Shown: in pieces, positions 15,753-21,784 of the stretch
Layout of the letters: the number at the start of each line of letters is the position of its first letter
Position numbering within the stretch: position 1 is the stretch's first letter
NCBI RefSeq assembly: GCF_946220915.1
Contig: NZ_CAMIHH010000043.1
Location: forward strand, 1 to 24,190
DNA length: 24,190 bases
Direction: 5' to 3'
Origin: an uncultured Flavobacterium sp.
GTDB lineage: Bacteria; Bacteroidota; Bacteroidia; Flavobacteriales; Flavobacteriaceae
Translations under genes and position numbers: made by a program
The notes under the pieces: generated by a model
Told to the model about the DNA's origin: nothing
Seen by the model: the letters and a program-made list of their open reading frames with translations, nothing else
Databases searched by the model: none

Positions 15753-16187
15753 TTATTTAGGCTGCATCCCCGTTGTGATCGCAATCCTGTTCCAACCGTT
15801 AATGACTATAACTGCCATGATGGCTTCGGCAACATATTTTTCCCCTAACGCTTCAATCGCAGCATTGTAGGTTTTATCGGAAACATGGTTTGAAATTAGC
15901 GTTACCTCTTCCGTAAGAGCGAGCAGGGCCTGCTCTTCTTTAGTAAAAAATGGGGTGTCCCTCCAGGCGCTAAGAGTATAAAGGCGCTGTTCGGTTTCGC
16001 CATTTTTACGGGCATCTTTGGTATGCATGTCAAGGCAAAAGGCGCAGCCGTTAATCTGGGAGGCGCGAATTTTGATAAGTTCTTTGTGTGTTTTGGTTAA
16101 CGATGTACCCGCAAGGTATTTTTCGAGTTCCATCATCATTTTGTAGCCATCGGGCTCAATTGCAAAAAGGTTCATTCTTGTGTCCAT
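15753..16187 (-). CDS. AhpD-like carboxymuconolactone decarboxylase family protein
   Basis: 144 aa. Known: the AhpD-like branch of this all-helical family uses a CxxC plus histidine relay for peroxide or thiol chemistry; many members are of unknown substrate. Seen: KIRASQINGCAFCLDMHTKDA with C48, C51 and H55, the full AhpD-type redox signature, preceded by LAGTSLTKTHKELI and followed by a helix with EEQALLALTEEVTLI. The ATG at 16187 is used; another at 16175 (MNLFAIE) would remove four residues. It lies 112 nt downstream of a Crp/Fnr-type regulator on the same strand. The gap contains a possible -7 element and a symmetrical candidate operator, so control by that regulator is plausible. Confidence 0.9.
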   Translation of the reverse strand: MDTRMNLFAIEPDGYKMMMELEKYLAGTSLTKTHKELIKIRASQINGCAFCLDMHTKDARKNGETEQRLYTLSAWRDTPFFTKEEQALLALTEEVTLISNHVSDKTYNAAIEALGEKYVAEAIMAVIVINGWNRIAITTGMQPK

Positions 16188-16213
16188 GATTGTCTTGATT
16201 TATAATTACAGGA

Positions 16214-16221
16214 CAAAGTTG
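16214..16221 (-). promoter_or_regulatory. Possible -7 element for the AhpD-like gene
   Basis: Minus-strand CAACTTTG, one mismatch from TAnnTTTG, 26 nt upstream of the ATG. No TTG at a normal -33 distance, which would fit dependence on an activator. Confidence 0.35.
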
Positions 16222-16242
16222 CGCCACAGCGATGACAAAAAA

Positions 16243-16258
16243 CTTAAGATAGTTTAAG
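16243..16258. promoter_or_regulatory. Candidate Crp/Fnr-type operator (CTTAA-N6-TTAAG)
   Basis: Perfect inverted repeat CTTAA (16243-16247), spacer GATAGT, TTAAG (16254-16258). The 5-6-5 layout is that of CRP-type sites though the bases differ. It lies upstream of the possible -7 element of the AhpD-like gene and downstream of the regulator gene. AT-rich chance symmetry is possible. Confidence 0.35.
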
Positions 16259-16299
16259 AAAGAAAAATAGCTGGAAAAATTCGCAAAGTTCATGGGCAA

Positions 16300-16872
16300 T
16301 CAAGGCTTCTTTGCCCGCAGCATACTCAAAAATTCGGGTGTGATGCCCAAAAAGGATGCCAGCATGTACTGGGGCACCCGCTGTACAAAGTCCGGATATT
16401 TTTGCACCATCATCCTGTATTGCTCTTCGCCGGTAAGGTTAAATATGTAATGGATTCGCATCAGCTGTGCTGCGTAGGCTTTTTCAAGTACCAGCCTGAA
16501 ATATTTTTCCAGTTGGGGTATCTTTCCAAATAATTCTTCCTGGATATCGCGGCCAAGGGCAACAACTGTTGCATTTTCAATGGCCTGGAGGTAAAATCCC
16601 GATGGCAGGCCGCTTTTGTAGCTGTGGTATTCTGTTATCCACCAGTTCTCAATGCCAAACTGGATCACTTGTTCTGCACCCTTCGACGTAATGAGGTACA
16701 ACCGGAAACAGCCCTTAAGGATAAAATAGTTTTCCCGACATACTTCCCCCTGCTTTAAAAGGTGCCCTTTCTTTTTTACATCCTTTACCGTAAGATAAGA
16801 TGCCAGAAGTTCTTCATCGGATCCCGTAAGGCTGATGAACTTTTTCATGTGCGAAACGATTTCTGCGAACAT
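16300..16872 (-). CDS. Crp/Fnr family transcriptional regulator
   Basis: 190 aa. Known: family members have an N-terminal cyclic-nucleotide-binding-type beta roll and a C-terminal winged helix; many Bacteroidota members do not bind cAMP and their signals are unknown. Seen: KKKGHLLKQGEVCRENYFIL and GCFRLYLITSKGAEQVIQF (beta roll, about 30-75), a long dimerisation helix (about 105-135), then QRVPQYMLASFLGITPEFLSMLR (about 163-186), the helix-turn-helix. There is no FNR-type cysteine cluster near the N-terminus. The arginine-serine phosphate cassette typical of true cAMP receptors is not seen. The AhpD-like gene follows on the same strand and is its most likely target. A second ATG (16848) is in frame. 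Confidence 0.9.
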   Translation of the reverse strand: MFAEIVSHMKKFISLTGSDEELLASYLTVKDVKKKGHLLKQGEVCRENYFILKGCFRLYLITSKGAEQVIQFGIENWWITEYHSYKSGLPSGFYLQAIENATVVALGRDIQEELFGKIPQLEKYFRLVLEKAYAAQLMRIHYIFNLTGEEQYRMMVQKYPDFVQRVPQYMLASFLGITPEFLSMLRAKKP

Positions 16873-16922
16873 TGGTGGTGGAAATTTATATGTGAAGATA
16901 ATGATTATTACTAAAAAGAAGA

Positions 16923-16944
16923 GCCCCGCTGTTAACAGCGGGGC
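16923..16944 (-). terminator. Terminator of the bestrophin gene
   Basis: Perfect stem GCCCCGCTG (16923-16931) with CAGCGGGGC (16936-16944) and a TTAA loop. On the minus strand it runs into CTCTTCTTTTTAG. It separates the four-gene set from the Crp/Fnr regulator. Confidence 0.85.
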
Positions 16945-16968
16945 CCTATCGGAGTAAATAAAACAAAG

Positions 16969-17913
16969 CTACAAAACAAAGTAGGCATTCTTCACAGGCT
17001 CTATGTGGCGGGTTATCTGCGGCACAGCCTCATCATCAAATTCATCGCGGTATTCGTATACCATTTGCATGAGGTTCTTTTCAATATTGGTCGATATGGT
17101 CATCATCGGCGTATCGGTAGGCCTGCTTTCAAACGGGTCCTGCAGGTGTATCGCCATCTTCTCGATCAGGAAGCATGCCGCCCCTATCGTTGCCACAACA
17201 GGGATCTGCATCCAGCCAAGGTAATCCGTAAGCCCAAAGGGCAGCAACAGGATGAACAGGCACAGCGTAAAGCGTATGTACATACTGTATGTAGTAGGGA
17301 ATATGGTATTTTTAATCCTTTCGCATTTACCCATATGGTCGCATAACCTGGTAAGGGTATTGTCTATTTCCACCTGTTGGTAGGTATTGATCTTGCCTTC
17401 ATCCTTAGCCTTTTTTAGCTCCTTTGCATGAAGCATCAATATAGCATTTGGCACGTGCCTGTGGTTCTTAACAAAGCGCATTTCTTTTTCGTTGAGCAGG
17501 CCAGTAAGGGGCTTGTAGGGGTCTTTTCCGCGCAGTGCCTGTGCCAGCGCGTAACACCAGGCCGCCTGCCTCTGGGCAAAACGCTCCTTATAATCATGCG
17601 CCTCTGTAGAAAAATCAGGGTCTTTGTAAAAAGCTATTACCTGGCGCAACAGCGTGCGCGAATCGTTTACAATGCCGCCCCATACAATGCGCGCTTCCCA
17701 CCACCTGTCATACGCCTGGTTGGATTTGAATGCCAGCAACAGTGATATTATGGTACCTATTATAGTGGGTACAGCTATTGGGATGTCTATCGAAACCGCG
17801 TGGTAAAAATGGTGAATGATCTCAAATATTACCGTATAGGCAATTACCAGGGCGAGCTCAACACGTATCTTGCCGAGCACATATTTCATTGGTATTTTCT
17901 TATTCAGCAGCAT
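16969..17913 (-). CDS. Bestrophin family (UPF0187) anion channel
   Basis: 314 aa from the ATG at 17913. Known: bacterial bestrophins are pentameric inner-membrane channels, relatives of the animal chloride channels; physiological roles in bacteria are poorly known. Seen: hydrophobic spans at about 20-40, 45-65, 210-230 and 235-255, SLLLAFKSNQAYDRWWEAR (the signature after the second span), NDSRTLLRQV, a long cytoplasmic helical middle, and DPFESRPTDTPM near the C-terminus. That last segment is the bestrophin acidic cluster with the conserved Asp-Pro-Phe. An in-frame start at 17985 would overlap the UspA-like gene by 47 nt and adds a cysteine-rich, unconvincing leader, so the later ATG is chosen. 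It leaves a gap of 25 nt after the UspA-like gene, an operon-like arrangement. Confidence 0.9.
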   Translation of the reverse strand: MLLNKKIPMKYVLGKIRVELALVIAYTVIFEIIHHFYHAVSIDIPIAVPTIIGTIISLLLAFKSNQAYDRWWEARIVWGGIVNDSRTLLRQVIAFYKDPDFSTEAHDYKERFAQRQAAWCYALAQALRGKDPYKPLTGLLNEKEMRFVKNHRHVPNAILMLHAKELKKAKDEGKINTYQQVEIDNTLTRLCDHMGKCERIKNTIFPTTYSMYIRFTLCLFILLLPFGLTDYLGWMQIPVVATIGAACFLIEKMAIHLQDPFESRPTDTPMMTISTNIEKNLMQMVYEYRDEFDDEAVPQITRHIEPVKNAYFVL

Positions 17914-17938
17914 AGTCGTCTTCGTTATAAAATTAATG

Positions 17939-18658
17939 TTACACCCTTGCGGCTTCCTCATGTATTGAGAGCAGGGGCAGCCCATAAGTATCGCTCACAG
18001 CAGGCCTGCCCGAAACAGCTTTGGGCTTTCGGGTCTCTATCAGCAGGTCGATGCCATTCTTTTCGATGGCTTCATTCACAAAGGGCGCGAAGCCACCTGG
18101 ATTTTGCTCACCGGCTACGCTGGCCTGGCTTACAATCCTAAAGTCAAATTGCTTGTTAACCAGCTGCTGCAGTTCACGGATATCAATTTGGGCATTGTTA
18201 CGCTCAATATACAGTGCTTTGTTGAAATCGGGCTGTTCGCTGCCGTTGCCGAGATGGAGGATCGGTTTTTTGCAGCCGGCCACAAGCTTGCAGAAGTAAG
18301 TGTGGATCTTTCTTTTTTCTGCTTTATAGGATGGTGATAGGATGATCATTTCGGTGCCGAGGTACTCGAGCAGGTTACGTAACAGCGACGAGGTAATACC
18401 GTACTGATGCCGGATTTCGAGTACGCAGTTTTGCGATACAGCCACCCTGCTCCTGCATTCCTCAAGCAGTTCCGACTGCGCAGCCGTGAGCGGCTTTCTG
18501 GTTTTCCTTAAATATTCTGCAGCAGAACATGCATCGGGTGTCTCTGTAAGTGTAAGCAATACAATACTGCAACTTTTACCCTTGGCATGCTTTATAGCCG
18601 TTTCTACGGCCTGAAGCGTATCATTTTCAAGGACTGATGGTATTAAGATGCTTTTCAT
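17939..18658 (-). CDS. Universal stress protein (UspA)-like protein
   Basis: 239 aa. Known: Usp domains are Rossmann-like alpha/beta folds, some binding ATP, with roles in stress survival. Seen: the N-terminal MKSILIPSVLENDTLQAVETAI, typical of Usp strand 1 and helix 1, KGKSCSIVLLTLTE (strand 2), and LGTEMIILSPSYKAEKR (late strand of the first half). The ATP-binding motif GxxG-9x-GS/T is not seen. The second half (about 145-239) has NKALYIERNNAQIDIREL and NGIDLLIETRKPKAV and may be a degenerate second Usp domain, giving the common tandem form. It precedes bestrophin by 25 nt and follows the sensor kinase by 77 nt. Confidence 0.7.
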   Translation of the reverse strand: MKSILIPSVLENDTLQAVETAIKHAKGKSCSIVLLTLTETPDACSAAEYLRKTRKPLTAAQSELLEECRSRVAVSQNCVLEIRHQYGITSSLLRNLLEYLGTEMIILSPSYKAEKRKIHTYFCKLVAGCKKPILHLGNGSEQPDFNKALYIERNNAQIDIRELQQLVNKQFDFRIVSQASVAGEQNPGGFAPFVNEAIEKNGIDLLIETRKPKAVSGRPAVSDTYGLPLLSIHEEAARV

Positions 18659-18735
18659 GGTATAGCCTGTTTAAGTTTATACCACAAAGCAACAACCTGC
18701 AATTTAGAACCGGTTTAAAATAACATTAGAAAATC

Positions 18736-20130
18736 CTAAGATTTCATATTAGCAATTTTAATGTTTGGGCGGCTAAAGGTTATTGTAACAACAGTTCCAT
18801 TATCGGGTTCCGACTGTACCTGGAGGTCGCCATTGTGCATACGGATGATTTTCATGGCAAGCGGCAGCCCAAGCCCGTAACCCGTGTAGCGCGAAGCTTT
18901 TTTGCCCCTGAAGAAAGGCTCATACAAATAGGGAATATCCTCAGGAGGTATTCCTATGCCAATATCGGTTATAACGATCTTTATTGCGCTTCGTTCTACC
19001 ATAAGGTTTACAAACACCTCGTTGTTGTCAGAATATTTTACGCCATTGGCTATAATGTTTCCAATGGCAAGTTCCAGTAAAGGCTTGTTACACGGGAGTA
19101 TCAGCAGCGAATCATCTTCGGGCATAATACCCAAAACGATACTTATGCGGTTACCGGGATAGAGCCTGTCCAGATCGCATTTTACGTCCATCAGCAATTC
19201 ATCAATACGCGAAACGTCCTGTACCTGTTTTTGCCCGTCGTATCCGGTTTGAGTCAGTTTAAGCAGGCTGTCGGTAAGATTGGAAAGGCGCGCTGCCTGG
19301 CGGCCTATGCTTTCCAGCGAGGCGCTGTATTCTTCTGCCGAACGCTCCTTCAGCAGGGTAATTTCGCTTTCGGCCATTATCGTGGCAATGGGCGTTTTTA
19401 GCTCATGCGACGCATTATTTATAAAGTTAGCCTGTATCTCGAATGATGTTTCCAGCCTATCGAGCATATCGTTAAAGGTACGTGTAAGGTCGGCCATTTC
19501 ATCTGAGTCCTCTGTACCGGTTAGCGGAAGGCGGTTGTGCAGGTTGGAGGCGCTTATGCGGTTGGCCTCTTTGGTAATCCTTGCTACAGGGTTCATTACC
19601 CTCTTTGCCAGGAAACGGCCAAGAAAGTAGGCCAGTATAACAAATGCCAGCCCGCCAAAGATCATAATCCGGGTAAGGTACAGGCTGGAAGTATTGCCGC
19701 GCCTGTCGCGCGCCGTAACGATAACCATGTACTGGTTGCGCCCCTCATTGAATATCTGGGCATAATAGTACTGATGCCCTTCCTGCTCCCACCCTGACCC
19801 ATCACGCATTACCGCCTTGTAGAATTCGGGCGAAAGGTGCAGGTCGGTGTTGTATTCAAATGAATTGTCGCCGTTTACTCGGAGTACATAATCCTTTTCA
19901 TTGATCATTTCCTCCAAACCGTTAGCTTTGAACTCCCTGAAATACTCCGCTTTTACCGGGTCATGCTGGTAATGGATGGATGCAACGATCTTGGCACGGT
20001 CCTGCAGCCTTTTCAGGAAGTAGTAGCTGTTATTTTGCCTGAACAGGAAAAACACCAAAATGCACAGTAACAGTGTACTGAATACCGAAAGGGCAACATA
20101 GGTAATCGTAATCTTTTTTCGTATCTGCAT
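18736..20130 (-). CDS. HAMP-domain sensor histidine kinase
   Basis: 464 aa. Known: OmpR-partner kinases of this layout sense signals outside the inner membrane, autophosphorylate on histidine and pass phosphate to their response regulator. Seen: transmembrane segment 1 (about 8-30), a periplasmic domain of about 120 residues (31-150), transmembrane segment 2 (about 152-172), and a HAMP linker (about 173-228). The HisKA box NASHELKTPIATIMAE follows with H242, then the ATPase domain with IGNIIANGVKYSDN (N box), ITDIGIGIPPEDI (G1), EPFFRG (F box) and GYGLGLPLAMKI (G2). All kinase motifs are intact. It follows the response regulator with a single base between the stop and the next ATG, so the two are one operon. 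The sensed signal is unknown. Confidence 0.95.
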   Translation of the reverse strand: MQIRKKITITYVALSVFSTLLLCILVFFLFRQNNSYYFLKRLQDRAKIVASIHYQHDPVKAEYFREFKANGLEEMINEKDYVLRVNGDNSFEYNTDLHLSPEFYKAVMRDGSGWEQEGHQYYYAQIFNEGRNQYMVIVTARDRRGNTSSLYLTRIMIFGGLAFVILAYFLGRFLAKRVMNPVARITKEANRISASNLHNRLPLTGTEDSDEMADLTRTFNDMLDRLETSFEIQANFINNASHELKTPIATIMAESEITLLKERSAEEYSASLESIGRQAARLSNLTDSLLKLTQTGYDGQKQVQDVSRIDELLMDVKCDLDRLYPGNRISIVLGIMPEDDSLLILPCNKPLLELAIGNIIANGVKYSDNNEVFVNLMVERSAIKIVITDIGIGIPPEDIPYLYEPFFRGKKASRYTGYGLGLPLAMKIIRMHNGDLQVQSEPDNGTVVTITFSRPNIKIANMKS

Positions 20131-20131
20131 A

Positions 20132-20806
20132 CTATGGGTTTATCACATAACCAAGGCCCTTAATGGTATGAATGAGTTTATGCTCGTAAGGCTTGTCTAT
20201 TTTTTTGCGAAGGTAATTGATATATACATCTACCACATTGGTATTCATGTCAAAATTGATGTTCCATACATTATCCAGGATCTTTTCACGCGAAAGTATG
20301 GTTCCCGAATTTTTTGCCAGGTAGTAGAGCAACAGAAATTCTTTGGCGGTAAGCTGTATGACATCACCGGCACGGGTTACCTTTTTTGAGTTCATATCCA
20401 TCTCCAGGTCATCGACTACTATAATTTCCGATGGCTTGTGGCTTTGCCCCGCCCTTCGCGCCAGGGCATTAATGCGTGCTTCCAGTTCTGTGAACTTAAA
20501 TGGCTTGGCCATGTAGTCGTCAGCCCCGGAGTTAAGGCCTGATACGATATTTTCGCTGCTATCGAGGGCTGTAAGCATTAGTATGGGTACAAAATTTCCG
20601 GCAGCACGCAGTCGGCGGCATATCTCTATGCCATTAATATCGGGTAGCATTACATCAAGCACTACTACATCAAACGTATTGCTTTCCAGCATTTGCAATG
20701 CCGTAGTGCCATCGAGTGCGGCACTGACATCATGATTGCGTTCGGAAAGCCCTTTACGGATTACCGACAAGAGTTGTGGCTCGTCTTCTACTATAAGCAG
20801 TTTCAT
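20132..20806 (-). CDS. OmpR/PhoB-family response regulator
   Basis: 224 aa. Known: the receiver domain is phosphorylated by its kinase and controls DNA binding by a winged-helix effector domain. Seen: acidic pocket E7-D8, phosphoacceptor D51 within VVLDVMLPDINGIE, T79 in MLTALDSS, K101 in YMAKPFKF, then the DNA-binding domain (about 128-222) with KKVTRAGDVIQLTAKEFLLL, SREKILDNVW and VVDVYINYLRKKID. All key residues are present. It is the first gene of a minus-strand set leading into the kinase, and has its own promoter at 20830. Confidence 0.95.
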   Translation of the reverse strand: MKLLIVEDEPQLLSVIRKGLSERNHDVSAALDGTTALQMLESNTFDVVVLDVMLPDINGIEICRRLRAAGNFVPILMLTALDSSENIVSGLNSGADDYMAKPFKFTELEARINALARRAGQSHKPSEIIVVDDLEMDMNSKKVTRAGDVIQLTAKEFLLLYYLAKNSGTILSREKILDNVWNINFDMNTNVVDVYINYLRKKIDKPYEHKLIHTIKGLGYVINP

Positions 20807-20829
20807 TCGTTTAGGAAAAGGTTTACCTA

Positions 20830-20864
20830 CAAAAATAGAAATTCAAATGTTAAAGGTTTCCAAA
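20830..20864 (-). promoter_or_regulatory. Promoter of the response regulator-kinase operon
   Basis: Minus-strand reading: TTTG (20861-20864), 23-nt spacer (at the long end of the normal range), TATTTTTG (20830-20837), an exact -7 match, 23 nt upstream of the ATG. The rest of the gap up to 21070 is AT-rich and shows no gene. Confidence 0.65.
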
Positions 20865-21070
20865 TTTAAGAGCTGTTGCTACGAATTGTGATATTCTGAA
20901 AAACTCAGGCCTAAATTTATGAAAAGGCAAAACGAATTTTAAAATAGTAATGTTTTACCTTACAGAATGCCTGGATCAAAATTTCCTTTATACTATCAAA
21001 AATAGCACTGCTTACAAAAACCAATAATAAATTTCAATTAGCAAGTTATATAAAGATAGTTTTAAAGCGC

Positions 21071-21509
21071 ATGGAGATCATTCGTAAAAGGTATATTTTG
21101 GCAATAGGTATGATATTAATCCTGGTTGGATGTACCGAAAAAAATCCTTCGGAATTTAAAAATTACTGTGCTGTAGCTGGCGATACAACAGGCTTGCTAT
21201 CGGTTGCCGAACACAATTCTTCATTTTATGGGCGCTACGAGGTGTATTATGGCGGTTCGGTAAAGATTCGGGTGATGTAAAAGGGAACAGGATGGGTAAT
21301 ACTCTCAAAGGAATCTATACTTACAGATCATATGGAGGCAACAAAGTGTCAAGGCCGGTCATCTTTTTGAAAACGGAAACGACCTCAGGCTGGGCAGGGG
21401 TGCTGAAACAAGATATCTCAACATACCTCATTATGTCCCGGGTACAGTGACATTCAAAAACAATAGCCTTTATTTTAAGTCTGTTAGCACTGATTCGCTC
21501 GTACCATAA
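21071..21509 (+). pseudogene. Lipoprotein gene broken by two frameshifts
   Basis: The first frame (21071-21280) gives MEIIRKRYILAIGMILILVG followed by Cys21, a clear lipoprotein signal, then about 45 residues ending FYGRYEVYYGGS before running into a stop. One base earlier, a second frame takes over near 21259 with GKDSGDVKGNRMGNTLKGIY and YRSYGGNKVSRPVIFLK, and stays open to 21447. A third frame, again shifted by -1, gives ENGNDLRLGRG and NIPHYVPGTVTFKNNSLYF and ends with TAA at 21507. Joined, these make one lipoprotein of about 145 residues with the beta-rich glycine-and-lysine pattern of small Bacteroidota lipoproteins. Two one-base deletions explain it; the second may be in the A run near 21372. 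Family name not recognised. Sequencing error cannot be excluded. Confidence 0.65.
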
Positions 21510-21566
21510 TTATCTTTTGAATAATTTAAGCTGTTCAATCTTCTTTACATTCATATTGTATTAGAA

Positions 21567-21782
21567 TTATTTTGCTTTGAGCTTTTTTCCGCCTTCAGGC
21601 ATAAGCTCTATATCATCGATGCCATAAGAAGCAAAACTGGCCTTACGGTTTATCGAACACCATTCTTTCACTGATCATGATCCGGGGTCCTCATTTTGGC
21701 CACCGCAGTACCGCTCTGTTTTTAGCCCTTCACTAAATGGTTGTCGCCAATAATCATTAACTTGCGACACAAACAAAAGAGA
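21567..21782 (-). pseudogene. C-terminal remnant of an unidentified gene, with an in-frame stop
   Basis: Minus-strand frame of 71 codons plus TAA (21567-21569), with one internal TGA at 21675-21677. Upstream of it: VNDYWRQPFSEGLKTERYCG then GQNEDPGS. Downstream: SVKEWCSINRKASFASYGID then DIELMPEGGKKLKAK and stop. The amino acid make-up, the Trp, Cys and Tyr pattern and the lysine-rich end look like true protein and not random sequence. The frame is closed by TAA at 21783-21785, exactly where the S46 peptidase gene begins, and contains no ATG upstream of the TGA. It is therefore read as the tail of a lost gene. I do not recognise the family. The preceding 21510-21566 shows nothing. Confidence 0.45.
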
Positions 21783-21784
21783 TT

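Noticed and set aside
17914..17985. Longer bestrophin start with a cysteine-rich leader
   Set aside because: It would overlap the UspA-like gene by 47 nt; the leader has no hydrophobic segment or conserved feature.
21240..21450. Programmed -1 frameshifting in the lipoprotein
   Set aside because: Two shifts would be needed; the first has no slippery heptamer and the sequence CTTTTTG near the second is only a partial one. Decay or sequencing error is simpler.
21675..21677. In-frame TGA read as selenocysteine
   Set aside because: The frame has no start codon upstream and is bounded by a stop; no SECIS-like hairpin was recognised after the TGA. A broken remnant fits better.
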